64,000 bases of DNA from Hirsutella rhossiliensis (taxonomy: Eukaryota > Ascomycota > Sordariomycetes > Hypocreales > Ophiocordycipitaceae), in the NCBI RefSeq assembly GCF_020360975.1, contig NW_025408667.1, positions 4,960,001 through 5,024,000 on the forward strand. The letters are read 5' to 3'. A program made the translations under genes and the position numbers. A model generated the notes under the pieces. That model saw only the letters and a program-made list of their open reading frames with translations. It ran no database searches and was not told the origin of the DNA. The stretch's first letter is position 1; each line of letters begins with the position of its first letter. This document shows, one piece after another, positions 24,555 through 37,501 of this stretch.

Positions 24555-24556
24555 TA

Positions 24557-25540
24557 GCTCTAACTACAAAGTAGCGTACTCGAGCGCCCGAGCTAGTAGG
24601 GGAGGGGTCCCCCTTAGGGAGGGGCCCTACTATGGGGGTTTACCCTCGCGCGAGGTGAGCGCGACGTATAAGACGAGTACTTTAAGATACTTAAGATTTT
24701 TCTTTAATAACTAAGGCGTATTTTAGCTAATTAAAAGAGGGGATTTTAAAAGACTCTTAGCTAAATAGCAATACTTATAATGATTTCTTATAATCTTTAT
24801 TCCTTTATTAATAAACTAACTAATGTTTTTTCTACTTATGCTTAATATTTAGTTTAAAAGATAGTATAAGTAATTACTAGAAAGGAAACTACCTATTTTA
24901 TTACCCTTTTAAATTAACTAAGGCATAATATAAAGGTTTTTAATATAGTATTTAGTTTTTATTTATATAGCTGCTTCCTTGCTTCTATTATAGCAAAATA
25001 TATTAGCAATTGCTTTTAAGACCATCTTAGGACCCTAATTATTTCCTATAAGCTACTAGAGCTTAGCTCTGCATATAAGTATCGCTCTCTATTTAAGACG
25101 TAGCTACTTATTATACTGGTTCTAAACGAGACGTTCTATACTGCTTTTTTGCGCGCTGATGGTCAAGACGGAAGACACGTCACGTTATCCGGTACATGAC
25201 GGGTGCTAGTCTACAAACAAATGCTCTTCCCGCAGCACTACCCGTACCACTTTCTACTTTACTAGATCGCAGACGCAAAAAGCGGTGTGAACAGCGTGTT
25301 TAAAACCACCATACTATAAGCAGCTATCTATCAAAGAGAGAAAGCCACCTGCAAATAGTGCAGGTCTCTTCTGGGACGGCAAGCAGATCTTACCACTTGT
25401 GTATAAGTATAATCAAAATTCCCGTTCACTTGCTAGACTGTCCAGCGGCTCTTCACATCCAGTCTCCTAGTACGTGTAGGAGAGTCATATTCACTGGTGT
25501 CTATAGGCCTCTCTTGTTCGCTCCTATCAAGGTAAACACC
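24557..25540. other. AT-rich intergenic, no gene recognised
   Basis: Strongly AT-rich sequence, probably a RIP-eroded repeat, runs to about 25140 and resembles 20880-21760. The two may be one older element split by the pogo insertion. The last 300 bp precede the flavin monooxygenase start. Confidence 0.5.
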
Positions 25541-27358
25541 ATGACTTCCAGTGCCTCCCGGATGCGAAATACTGTTTGCGTCGTTGGAACTGGCGTACTT
25601 GGTCTGGTTGCTATGAAGAATCTTAACGAGCAAGGTTTGAAAGTAACGGCATTTGAACAAAATGATCACATAGGCGGGCTGTGGAATTTCACCTTGGACA
25701 AAGCGCAACTTTCCGTTATGCCTGGAACAAGATCGAATAGCTCAAAACAAGTGGTGACTCGAATCCATCCCGCGCGCAGTGCAAATATTTGACTCATAGA
25801 GCTAATAATACTTGAATAGAACTCGTTTACGGACTTCCCAATGGCAAATAGTGAGTTATGCTATAACCTACCTTTGAGGACGTGAGAGTAACGACGAAAC
25901 AGCGTTTCCAAACCATCCGTCAGCCACTGATCTAAAAGAATATCTTGAAGATTACGCAAAGCATTTCGGCCTCCATCAGTATATCGTTTATTCCACAAGA
26001 GTCCTCAAGCTCACATACAACGACGAAAGCAAGTCTTGGCGTGTATTTACTAAAAACGTCAAGGCAGATGAAGAAGCAATTAGCGTCTATGACCGTGTCG
26101 TCGTTGCCAAAGGCATGCTCAGCATCATTAAACAACCACAGTTCCGAGGAATCGAGAAATTCGCCGGAAACGCCCTTCACTCTTGTGAATTTAAAGACCC
26201 AAGCGAATTTTTGGGGAAAAATGTCCTTGTGGTGGGTGTTGGCTCAACAGGATCTGATGCATCTTGCTACTTAAAGGAGGCAGGTGCTAAGAAGGTCTAT
26301 CTCAGCCATAGAAAGCAGTTCAATGTGGTAAGTCTGCCTTGGATGCTTGGAGATGATATTGTTAAGTGCCACAGCTTCCTCGAGAGCTTCATAGCCACGT
26401 GGTGGATCATTATGCTACTCGCCGGATTCGCATACTCATTCGTCACATTGCCAAAATTTCCCCACGTTTCGCTGGGTTCCTCCTCAATAAGGCTTATCGA
26501 CTCATGCAAAATATCGCTTTCCCATTCCTCAAAGCGCACCCATCTTTCAATAAACCCCGTGCTATAGATAGCGCGCTCCATCGCTTTCCCCTTATTTCCG
26601 ATGAATTACCACGTTATTTACGACACGGTGCCATTGAAACCGTGCATGGAGTTCAAGAAATTACTGGCCCCGACTCTGTTACCCTTACCGATGGAAGAGA
26701 ACTGACGAACATCGACGCTATCATTACCTGCTCGGGCTACTGCTATGACTTTTCCCTCATTCAGGGATCTGGTAACCCAACCGATCCCATGTACGCAGAC
26801 GACCGGTTTGAGAAATTAGACAGTGCACCATTTCGCGACCGCTCTGAACCATTTGCCCGGTTATACCACGGTATACTGTCCGAGAGTCACCCAGAGTCCC
26901 TCGCAGTGTTAGGTCACCTGTTCATTTTTATGCCACTGTTTCCACAATATGATCTGGCTACAATGGCAATTGCTAGCCTATGGTCTGGCGGCCACCCGTT
27001 GCCTTCTAAAGTGGAAATGAAGACGGCTATTGACGCGCACTACAACTATGTGGTTGATACGCTGCAACACGGCCCAATGCCAACGATGGGTTTCCGGCTA
27101 AAAGATGTGGCGGAGTACGAGTGGATGAATCGGGTGGCAGGCACAGGTGTCGCCGAGAGGGTTGGGAGTTGGGGCTGGGAAGGTTGGAAGTTTTGGTGGA
27201 ATGAGAAGCGATTGTACAAGATGCTAATGGATGGGCCCGATTTACCGGCCATATATCGTCTGTTTGAGACCGGAGGGCCTCGGAAACAGTGGAAAGAGGC
27301 ACTGGAATATATCGAAAAGGTGAACAGGGAGACCACCGTTAGTAAAACGCATGCATAA
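25541..27358 (+). CDS. FMO-type flavin monooxygenase
   Basis: The ATG is at 25541. Exons are 25541-25750, 25820 to about 25850, about 25889-26327 and 26375-27358. The frame is followed through FAD motif GTGVLG (residues 16-21), IGGLWNF, MPGTRSNSSKQ, then FTDFPMAN, YLEDYAKHFGLH, the FMO signature FxGxxxHxxx(F/Y) as FAGNALHSCEF, and NADPH motif GVGSTG. Near the C-terminal half are TCSGYCYDF and a long FMO tail. Intron 1 (25751-25819) has a GCTAATA branch. Intron 3 (26328-26374) is GTAAGT...CAG. The gap between exons 2 and 3 is only 28-37 nt and its splice sites are poor: either a 34-nt GT-AG intron (25855-25888) or a damaged site. The enzyme would oxygenate N, S or C centres of a small molecule, plausibly with the nearby terpene cyclase and BVMO. 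About 530 residues is normal. Confidence 0.75.
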
Positions 27359-28399
27359 GTTAGTATTTAAGGAGAGGAAATGTCGTTAATGAATCACGAT
27401 GGTCATAGTATATTAAAATACTTCGGAAAACCGTTGAGCTCCAAGGCAAGGGACCTAACGGCTAAGTATCTGGCCTAGAGGGTAAATACCATATGTCTAG
27501 AATCTAGCTCCCCTAGAGCCTGCTACCTATAGAGGGCAATGGCAGTGTATATGTATCTAGACGTCTTAAGGAACTCGTCGGCGAAGCAAAACCCCAGCAC
27601 CTAAATAGCGTTCCGAATTAAAGGGCGTGGCGGCTGTTATGGTAGAAAAAGGGCCCTGACTAGCTAGTATACCGCTCTGCCTAGCCTGTATACCGAAAGC
27701 GGGGCAGCTATGGCGCTTAAAGTAGAGAGTACCTAGCAGTCTTACTATTTAGGGCCTAACTAACGCGCCTACTACTCTGACTATTTAGCCTACTAAAAAG
27801 TAGGTTAATGTAGCTAGTTAATGCGCAGCGCCGATACCGCATAATTAGGTGCGTATATTCCCCGCCTTAACTGCGCGGCAGCAGTAGCAGCTATAGCGCC
27901 GCCGCCGGCAGTATAACGAGGTTTATTTAAACGAAAGAACTATAGTATTAAAAGAACTATAGGAGCGATAGGATAGAGATAATTAAGCGATGAAACGGGC
28001 TGCTAGTAAGCTTGGGAGTGGACATGTACACGCCGGAGTTGCATAGAGAAGTTCGGATAGCGGCCCGACTGGAAGTCGCCGTCGGCCGAGAGTGGGGCCG
28101 ATTTATGGGGTTCGGGCAGTGGATTGAGTGCGGAACGGGGGCCGGTGAATTAAGGCGCCTGTAGGGGTCAACCCCCGATCGACTCCGGAGCGCATATTTA
28201 GGAGAGCAGCCCAAGGGCAGCAGTAAAGAGAGCGAGCAGCTGCAGAAAGGTAGACATAAGGTGAGATAATCGAAGAGCGCATCAATGCATCATGTTTCCG
28301 TCACCATGGATAGATTCCTGAATACACGGTAGTGATATGCTAGTTATGCAGGTTTGAGTAGTAAATCGGCCATTTTACGAAACACGACCCCTTCTACGC
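27359..28399. other. intergenic, partly RIP-like, no gene recognised
   Basis: No convincing gene is present. Parts at 27460-27960 show TpA-rich repeat-like sequence. The left border of the Helitron is expected near the end of this stretch. Confidence 0.45.
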
Positions 28400-28872
28400 C
28401 AAATCCCCCAGCGCAAAAGGTGAACCGGGGCGTGTTTTCTTTACACCGCATGCCCTCCTATTCACCTTTCTCCCGTCCAGATCTGTGACGTATTGCTGGG
28501 TACGAGTGGTCAAGAAAAGACGTGCCCTTTTATTTCTCTCTAAAACGGCGTGGTCCTAGGACTGTTACGTCTGACGATCCTGATGCCGTCCATGCATCGG
28601 ACACTAAGCACAGCCATTAACAATGCCTTGAGGAACGAGGAACGACGTGACGAAAGGATCTTTCTTCCGCCTCTTTCCCCCGCAAACCTTCCACCCCCCC
28701 TACGCACGGACCGCATGCCGCTCCGTGCCCACCAGCCACTTTCACCGCCACCTGCGGCCCGCTCCGGGCCCACCTTCTTCCTGCTGCCCGCTCCGGTCCA
28801 TATCTTCCTCGCCGGATTCTTACTCCCGGCCGGCCGCCGGTAACTGCTCCTTTTTTTTTGTCCCCGTGCACG

Positions 28873-29487
28873 ATGCCGCGAGAACAGCCAGTCACGGTTT
28901 CGCCCGAAGAGGTTCGGCGCACCTTGGGGGATCTTGAATCGCACAGGTCCCGTCGGCGCCGTTCACCGCTTGTCAGAGTTCCCCACGACGAGATCCTCCG
29001 CGTCTTGCAAGATATCGACCGCCAGCGCGCTAAAGACCGAACCCGCCACCGTGAAGCTCAATACAAATATACCGCTCAAGCGCAACCGCCAACTAATCCA
29101 TCCCCGAGACGACTCGGAGAAGAGCAAGCACCTTCCACTCCACCCCGAACGCAGCCAAGGCGCCCCCCTAAAAGACACACGCAGCCGCCGCCCACTCCAT
29201 CACCGAAACGACCTAGAGAAGAGCAAGCACCTCCTACTCCGCCTCCGACGCAGCCAAGGCGGTCCCTCGAAAGGCACCCGCAGCAGCCAGCCTCCCCGTC
29301 GCCGAGTAGACCTAGAGCGGAGCAAACGGTTCGTTCTCCGCCGCCCACGCGGCCTAGGCGCCCCCCCACGAGGCCCCGACCCACGCGAGAATCCGTTCAA
29401 GATCAACGAGACTCTGTTAGGTCTACTCTATATTACTATAACGCCGCTTTCCGCGCTAAAGAGCAGGCGTCATTAATAAGATCCTAG
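28873..29487 (+). CDS. proline/arginine-rich repeat ORF at the Helitron 5' side
   Basis: From the ATG at 28873, 204 residues are open. The N terminus (about 70 residues) is charged and helical. Then come three imperfect units of about 36-39 residues built on PSPxRxxEEQAPxTPPxTQPRRP. The frame runs straight on into the RIP-damaged Helitron N region after a stop at 29485-29487, so it is probably the N-terminal part of the Helitron protein. No other function is recognisable. Its CpA and TpG content is normal, unlike what follows. Confidence 0.5.
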   Translation: MPREQPVTVSPEEVRRTLGDLESHRSRRRRSPLVRVPHDEILRVLQDIDRQRAKDRTRHREAQYKYTAQAQPPTNPSPRRLGEEQAPSTPPRTQPRRPPKRHTQPPPTPSPKRPREEQAPPTPPPTQPRRSLERHPQQPASPSPSRPRAEQTVRSPPPTRPRRPPTRPRPTRESVQDQRDSVRSTLYYYNAAFRAKEQASLIRS

Positions 29488-32400
29488 TGCGACGAAGTTC
29501 CACTTGCCCTTTAGGTAGCGGCTACTAAATCGTTCTACTAAGCGTTCACGGACGAGAGGACGTTGCCGATTTCCTACTACGTCTTCTGCTATAGGAAGAC
29601 CCCGCCTTGCGAGCTCTCGATTATGCCGTGGAGGGGTCGATTATCGCCCTCCCTGCTATAGGCGACCAGGACTATCTAGACGTATAACGCTTGCCTTCCG
29701 CCGCACGAGCGCGTAGGAGTTAACGTTTACCGCGAGTATCGCGTTAGCTTCGACCGTAGACGCCTGCCTAAGGCCTGCTCGGTCAACAATATAGCTATCG
29801 GTTGTAAGCATCGGTACCCCGACGAGCTTAATAACCTCTCTCCCGTCGAAGAGAGACTAATTGCCCTATATACGCCTTTTAGCTATATCACTAAGTTCAC
29901 GGTCGATAATAAGACCTATTCGGGAATTAGTTACCGTAAGCACGTAAAGGGATATATCGTCGTCTTTCCGAATAAGGTTAACGATCTAGTAGCCACGGTT
30001 CTACCTTATCCCTTGCTATAGGCTATTAAGAACATCCACGTCTCTTAGAGCGGTTCGGGTAGGCCTAGCTCCGCAGACGTCAGACACCTGCTTTAGGTGC
30101 GTAAATCTCGAGTAGCAGCTGCCCTAGCATAGCTATAAAGGAATAACCCGCTTTACGAGGATATCGCAATTAACTAAGCAGAGATAGACGGCTAGTAGTA
30201 TGCCGACGGCTTTACTATTCCGACCATTATTATAGACCGTATACGAAGGGAGGAACCGTCGACCGTTAAGAAGATATAAACAAACTATATAGTCCTAGAC
30301 ACTAATCGAGGCTTAGAGGAAAATAACTTTAGAAGTATCGATAAACTAGTAAACTCGATTAATCCTACTCTTACGGCTAAATCTTACGATTTAGACTATA
30401 CTCTATCTACTAAGCAGACTTAACTATCCCCTAGTAAGCCGGCGACTCTTATCCCCGACTCGGCTATTATTGGCCTAGAAGTTAACACCGTCTATAAGAC
30501 GTCTACGTCCGGTATATTTCCCCTCGACGGACCGGCTGCCTTCGCGGATACCGATAAGCTATCGTTTCTAGCTAATATCGTTAACGCTAATCCGGTTCGA
30601 TATAGCAACTTTATACCGTGCGTTATATAGGTCTAAACTATGGGAGATTAGCTATTTATCCGAGTAGAGCGTAGTGCGGATTTCGTAGATAACCTATACG
30701 AAGATTTCTTCCCTCGAATATTTCTAAAGCTTTTTCCGTAGGGAAGGGGCGGCCCGAAATCGAAGTACGACTCGAGTTATAGCCGATAAAGCGATAGTGT
30801 CGACCGTCACCTAAATCACTCTCTTAATTACTAGGCTAGATATATATTATAACGGTATAGAGGCCGATTCGCTACCTATCCTATCTTTTATTTCTTAGTA
30901 TTTAACACCCTCCTTCGCTCCTCTAACCGCCGTATTAGCATAGCCTATATCGCTAAAGATTCCTTTTATAGACTTAAGTAAGCCTATGCGAACTTAACCG
31001 AGGACCGACTAAAGAGAGCCGAGGCGGAGATATAGGAGACGAGGACTACGTTAGACCCCGACGTATCGGTCTTACTTCGCGAGCTATCGATTTTTGGCTA
31101 TATATAGCCGCTCTCGAACGAATCCCGTTTACTTATACGGAGGAAGATATAAGCTCTAGATATCCGCGCCGGTATGCCTATAATCTAAATTACTATTAAT
31201 CCTAACGATATTAATAATCCGGTAAAGATAAGGCTCGCTATTTATAGGCTCTACGATTATAAGTCTATAAAGGGACTTTTAGCCGATCTCCGTAAAAGGT
31301 ATAATAGAATCGCCCTTAGCACTATAGATCCGGTTAGCTCGGCTATTTTCTTCTACTAAGAAATATCTCTATTCTTTAATAAATACGTAAACATAGGCTA
31401 GGAATCGATCTTCGGGAAGATTAGCTACTACTACGCTACGGTAGAAACGAACGAGCGAGGCAGCCTCTACTTATATAGACTCCTCTAGCTAGACGGCAAT
31501 ATACGACTGCCGAACCTAATAGACGACATAGCTAACCCCGCGGAAGAAGTATATCGTGCCTAAGTAATCCGATATATAGACTCTATATTTCACGAGTATC
31601 TAGATAAAGATGCCGGAAAAGCCGTGCGATAATAGAGGAAGCCTATCTATCCTATAAGGGAGGTCATAACCAGCACCTCGGCTCTTACTACGGCCTTCGA
31701 AGACGAATCTAACTTCGTCGCGTACTATTGCTAAGTGCACTCCTATACGTATACCTACCTTAAGTATTCTCTAAAGGGGGTTGCCGAATAGGGTGCGGAT
31801 CTATAGGGACGGACGGCCTGCCGCTTTAAAGCACCGTAGAAGATCGTCGACGAGATAGGGTTTATAGAGGATAGCTTACTTTAGATCCGGCGCAACTATC
31901 CGCTCGTTAACCGGTATAATAAGTTACTAGCGGTCGGCCTTCGTTATAATCACGACGTCTCGATAATCTTAACTAAAACTAAGGGCCTAGCTATAGTATA
32001 CTATATTACGAACTACGCTACTAAACTAGATACGCCGATATAGAAGCGCATTGCTCTTACCACCGAGGTTGCCCGCTAACTCCGCGAAGCCGGTAGTGCG
32101 AGGTATCGCGCGCTAGGTCCTACCCTGCCCGACGATAGGTAGTAGGGAGTTTTAAATAAGAGCCGTTAGTTCTTAATAAGAACGGTAAATCGTATCTTGT
32201 CCGAGCGATAACTCTTAGCCGTCGAGGTCTATTACTACCTCCTTAGATATAACACCGACTTTACTAACGTGCCGTATTAGTCGTTCCTAAACTTAACGGC
32301 CCTCTATTAGACAATCTTTCGGCTATAGGCATATCTCCGCTACTAGGCCGGCGAGCTAACGGACGCTAAATAGCCCCCGGAGACCATCCCTCTAAGGCAA

Positions 32401-35000
32401 GGAGGGCGAACGCTTCTATGCTTAGATGCGTACGCCTACCGGGGCCATGTTCTATGGGACTTATACCTATATAACTATATATTAATAGTTTACTTAGTGC
32501 GTCGAAAGGGTTAGAGTAAAGATAAATCTTATATTTTTCTCGATAGGTAGGATTCCGATTATAACGGCTAGATATAAAAGCTTCGACGGCCCGACTAGTA
32601 CGCTGTCCCGATCTTTTAAGGATATATTAGCGACGACTATAACGACGATTACCTAGTATATATTAAGCGGTACTCTCTAACCCCCTAGTACCGTTTTAGC
32701 TCCGTCTAACGGCCTATATAGAAATTCTATCCTATATTTAGCGTTATTCGTCCCTTAGGAAAACTTTATTTCTAAGAGCTTAGGCGATATAACCGATATA
32801 TAGACGACGCATCGAGCGCGGCTTTATCCCTGCCTCCGTTTCTATGTCTCTAATATTTATCTTTTAAGAAAGTCTACTAAGGATACGCGTAAAGACGCGA
32901 AGCTCTAGGCTAGTCGATCGGAGGGTAACGATATAATTAACGTCGAGTACCTACTTAACGATAGCCGCTACGAGGAGGAGCCTCTAGCGATAGCTTATCG
33001 TTAGGCCTATAGAGCTCTACTCTAGATTTTGCGAAATGCCGTATAGCACACGGACGCTACGAAAGACTTACCCGTCCTTAGAGGCTTAATACGCGATCTA
33101 TGCGAGGAGAACCCGGCGGAAGAGGAGCAACCTTTAGTATAACGTTAGGAGGATTTATACCGGAATATACCCTATAATTAAGGTAATACCTTATGCTAAT
33201 TTCTAATATCTCGAGACGATATCTAAGCAGCGGCTAAGGCCTAATAGCTAATATATCTTCGGATACTTAACGATATTAAGAGTAGTTCTTAGGGGACTAT
33301 GCTTTCCGCGGATAGCGCCGACGTCGACGATACCCTAGCTCGCTACGGCGATACGGAGTCCGCTACTGCGCTCCCGGGCAGCGACCTTAATAAATAAGGC
33401 CCTCGGATACTTATCGATGTTAGTCTGGCAACTAGCTTCGCGGAGATAGGACACACTACCGCGGCTAGCTTTACACTAAACTATTTATAGACTATAGCCC
33501 TTTAACTCGTTTGCCTATTTCTAGATAAGTATACTACTAACCTAGACTTAGCCGGTTAGTATCTTTAATATACTAGCGGGCCGGGTAGCACGGGAAAGTC
33601 GAGGATTATCGATGCCCTAAAGGACGTATTCGCGGCGAGGAACTAGCTATATCTTCTATAGATAACCGGCATATCGGGCAGTTCGGCGGCCTAGATTAGC
33701 GGCACGACGATCTACTCGGCCTATAGGTTAGATTCCTATCGCGATCTAAATAAGCCGCCTCCCCCCTTCTCGGAGGCGAAGAAGTAGGTATAGAGATAGA
33801 AGCTAGTGCTCGTGATTGACGAGGTTAGTATGCTAGGAGGAGCTACTCTACACAACGTTAGTCGCCACCTATAGGCGCTCCGTGACTATCCGGACGAACC
33901 GTTTAGTGGCATGCCTATCGTTCTACTAATAGGAGACTTCTACCAGTTCGCCCCCGTGCGGGAGATAAGCCTACTAATTATTAGACCGCCGGACCGAACA
34001 GAGATATCCCTCCGATAAGCCACCATCTCTCACCACAGCGGCTATAGATTGTAGCATCTATTTAAAATCGTGGTGCTCCTCGAAGACTAAGTCCGCGCAC
34101 GCAACGATCCCTAACTCCGTGCACTCCTAGATCGAGTTCGTAACGGGCGCCAGACCCATAAAGATCTAAGCTTACTCAATGCCAATATTATAGGACGCTC
34201 GCAAATCACCTTCCACGATGGTTTGCGCGCTATAACGCCGCTAAACCGCACCCGCTAGGCCCTTAATATAGAAGCTGTTGTGGGCTAGGCGCGCTTTAAC
34301 TAGCGGCATATCCGTATCTTTATCTCGACTTATACCTAGCGTAGCGGCGCGCTTTCTCTAGACATCGTAGCGCGAACTATCGGACAAGGCGACGACTCTG
34401 CCTGCAAAGTCCCCGGCGTCTTCTTCTACGCCTAGGGCATGCCCGTGGTTGTGAACAAGAATATCTATACTGGCCTAAAGGTTGTGAATAGGGCCGACTT
34501 TACCGCCGTAGACGTAATAATCGATCCCAATTACCCGGGATACTGCTTAGCAGATAACGTGACCATCTACTTCGGGCCACCGCTCGGCATTCTTCTATAG
34601 TCCGAGGAGACGAAGACCTTGGCGATACTATCCCTCCCGGTCGGGACAGTGCTTATCCGACCTATGTCGCATACGCTCGATTCGACTAGCTCTTACTTTA
34701 AATTCTTATCGGCAAGATGCACACGACGTAGATTACCCGTTGCGCTAGCGTTCGTCCTTACTAACTATAAATCTTAGGGTAAAACGTTTATAGAAGTACT
34801 CTTAGAGCTGCGTAGAAATCGTCTAACTAATAGCGAACCCTCTAAATACGATTTTACGAGCCTCTATATTTAACTATCTAGGTATACTACGCTCTATAGC
34901 ATTAAACTCCTTAGTCCCGTGAGATACTAGGATTTTATTAATAATACGCTAGATCGAGCTATGCTTAATAGAATGCGTAGACTTATAAACTTAGCGGCGT
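29488..35000 (+). pseudogene. Helitron Rep/helicase, destroyed by RIP
   Basis: Reading one plus frame through many TAG/TAA codons gives continuous Helitron protein similarity. A Helitron-like N segment lies around 31100-31400 (IQITINPND). A replication-initiator-like stretch lies around 31960-32060. A PIF1 helicase has Walker A near 33578-33604 (GPGSTGKS), Walker B near 33808-33840 (VLVIDEVSMLGG), GDFYQFAPV near 33931-33955 and a final YKS-stop-GKTF near 34761-34790, where the TAG at 34775-34777 stands for the usual Gln. Most stops are TAG at expected CAG codons, as RIP produces. Nothing here can be expressed as a full enzyme. Confidence 0.82.
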
Positions 35001-35214
35001 AAACGAGACGGGCATATAAGGGTAGCGATTTAGAAAAGCAGTAACACTAGTTAATCCGATCGTTTATATACGCTTTTTCGTGCGTAGAAGAGTTATACCT
35101 AATAAGGTAACCGGGCCGCACGCTAATTATCCGGATCTCGCTCCCCTCCCTTCCTAGGATATAAGCGCTTTTACTCCTTATAATAATTTACCTACTATTT
35201 CTCGAATGCCTAGT

Positions 35215-35839
35215 GGCTATAAAGCCATCTCGGCGGCCCTTCTCCTTCCCCGAATAGGTCGAGGATATAGTCGCAGAACATCCACACTCCTTTAAGATAC
35301 TGCGGATAAAATGGCCTCCTGTCCTTGCGCGCGACCACGACGGTGCCAACTTATGACTGCCATTCTAGAGGTGCAAACCCGGAGTCGGCATCAATATTAA
35401 GGTACGTAGCAATCTGGTTATCGAGGTCTGCCTCGTTAACGGACTGAGTCCCCGTCCGATAGAGGACCAGCGGGACCTCGATGAGCGCTGGGACGGAGGG
35501 CACCGACTGCGAAAACATATTATGATTCGCAGGGATTATAGTGGCAGACCAGAGGGGAAACTTGCGTTTCTCGGCCTCGCATCGGACAATGACAGCTTCG
35601 ACATGCCCCGACTTGCTGTGCGTTTCCCTCAAACCTGACGTACCCATCGGCGGCGAGGCATGCGTGGCCGGCGGGGTGGGTTTTGCCGCTGGCGCTTGCT
35701 GGGGCGATGTCTCTGGCTCCGAATCGGTGTCGATGTTGTCCCACTTTGAGTAATCAATCGGAGGCATTGGGTCGATTCTTGACAAATTGTTACCCTTCAC
35801 TGCATAATTCGCAACGGTTCGGACTCCTTCGACCTTCAA
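35215..35839 (-). pseudogene. truncated fungal gene at the Helitron edge
   Basis: On the minus strand a frame runs from a 3' splice-like TTTTCAG near 35845 through a low-complexity Ser/Pro stretch and DYSKWDNIDTDSE, then LEWQS, a stop at 35351-35353, and straight on in frame with VGTVVVARKDRRP, WMFCDYILDLFGEG and PPRWLYS, ending at the Helitron terminus near 35214. The last part resembles a fungal domain of unknown function, sometimes near MYND-type fingers, with an EWQS..VGTVVV.RKD pattern. The reading frame is cut by the insertion and carries one stop, and no ATG-led 5' exon was found. It is a relic of a host gene. Confidence 0.55.
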
Positions 35840-37501
35840 GATGATGGCTCCTGAAAAGGCTCCATTACGTCCTTACCCCGCCCTAAGCCTATCGTGTTGT
35901 GGCGGGTAAAACGGCGTCAAGCAGCCACACTATCGGGAGCAAGCCTCATCTTTCCTTTCAACAGACTTGTCAGTGTCAAACCAAGCCGAATGCTTCAGTC
36001 CCGTTCCTCAAGGCATTGGCGGACCCTGCAAGGGGCCGGTCTCCTGTTTTGGGGTGGGCCATAGTCCTTTCATTGATTTAGCTCATTGTAACCTGGAATG
36101 GCGGTGTGGCAGGAAGCCACACCAGCCTTTAGCACATGGTGATCGACAGATATAGCGGCCGTCGAATCAAGGCAGCCACTGTGTTATACTCGTTTTTCTT
36201 TCCGGCTCGGGGGGTCGTGGGAGCAAACTCCGTAGGCACGACTTTGACCATCCGGATATAACTAGGCTTCTAACAGTTAGATACGCGGTACTCCGTACAT
36301 ACTTCAAACATACGGCTGTAAGCGAGCAGCACTTTTTCAGGGCCGCGATGGTCGTCGTACACTTAATGGCATGCAGGTTTGCACAATCATCACAAGCCTG
36401 CTACATTTCGGGTTTACAATCTCTTAACTCATCATTTGGGATCTAGGTCGGCTCGGCCGGATGGAAGCCATTCGTAAACGAGATATCAAATTTAGCGACT
36501 CCTCGGACACCATGATAACCTGAGGCTGGGTATTGGAGGGCGTAGGGTGAGAAAGTTTCCCACCCAAAAGTAGCTGCCAGAAACACGAGCGAGAATATCA
36601 CGGAGAACGGGGTCTATGTTCGGGTGAGCAGTTATTGTCATGCTTTTCAAAAGTGACAGTCTGCTTCTTTAATAAGCGTGAGAAGAGAAGTCTCTTACCT
36701 GTGGGCTTGGCTGAGGGTCTAACAGAAAGTATTGCGAGAAGCCTTGTTACGCAATCTACTCAAGATCATCCAGAAAGCGGTTTTATGTCCGCCTTATTCG
36801 ATCAACAGAGACAGCTTCTAGGTGACTAACAGCATGCTACAGTCCATCAGGAAGACGCATAATCAAGAGGATCAAGCAATAGAATTATTAATTCCGGCCT
36901 CATTATCTGCTATACTGACCCCACCGTGCATTTAAAATACATATCGCGTTATACAACAAAAGCCTACACCGCTATTCTCTGGCGAAATAACGACACCCAA
37001 CCGCAGGTCTGACCTTAAGCCCGAAAGGGTTTGTATCATTAAGCTCTTTCATTAAAGGAAGCAACTAGAACATCCTCGTATTGCGTTAGAATGCTCTTAC
37101 GCCGTGGCTGAGACTTGTGTCACGCGCCGAATGGACCTAAAATACGGCATCTAGACCCGCATGGCAATATTTAGAATAGAAACAGCACATCATGCAGATA
37201 TCTTCTAGCTATGTAGCCCTCTTGCGAACGTGGTAAACTCTAATTGGAACCGCGGAGCCAGACCGAAGTGGGGATCGCAATGCACTAGCAGGAGCTATCT
37301 TTATGTTATTGGGTAAAGAAGTAGGGATAACTACGATCTCCGGAAGAGTCCTTTCGAGATTAATGATTAAATCGTTGGCTCCCCTGCTTGGTACTCTCTA
37401 GTTTATTGTGCTTGAGCTTCTTCCGCTCTACTTCCAGGCTCGTCCGATTTCTATCGTCCAGGAAACTCTGGCTCGCAACGCCTACAGAGCGAACATCTCA
37501 A
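35840..37501. other. intergenic, no gene recognised
   Basis: Neither strand shows a recognisable coding region or repeat. The last several hundred bases are the upstream region of the terpene cyclase gene. Confidence 0.5.

Larger units (their letters stand above)
21759..24556 (-). mobile_element. 2.8-kb pogo/Fot1-family DNA transposon
   Basis: Terminal inverted repeats of about 101 bp begin CCCGTTGATCTTGGTGTGG and are flanked by TA on both sides (21759-21760 and 24555-24556), the Tc1/mariner/pogo target. The interior encodes a DDD transposase on the minus strand. The repeats show no obvious RIP, unlike the AT-rich DNA around them, so insertion probably followed RIP of the surroundings, or the element has stayed low-copy. 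Confidence 0.9.
28400..35213 (+). mobile_element. RIP-eroded Helitron
   Basis: Plus-strand translation across stops shows a Helitron-like N domain and a PIF1-type helicase. The 3' end is proposed at CTAG (35210-35213) followed by host T, the canonical Helitron CTRR|T terminus. The 5' end is not fixed; a Helitron-like start lies somewhere near 28370-28440 by composition. From about 29410 on, RIP has removed nearly all open frames; before that the sequence is unmutated. About 6.8 kb is a normal length for an autonomous fungal Helitron. Confidence 0.75.
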
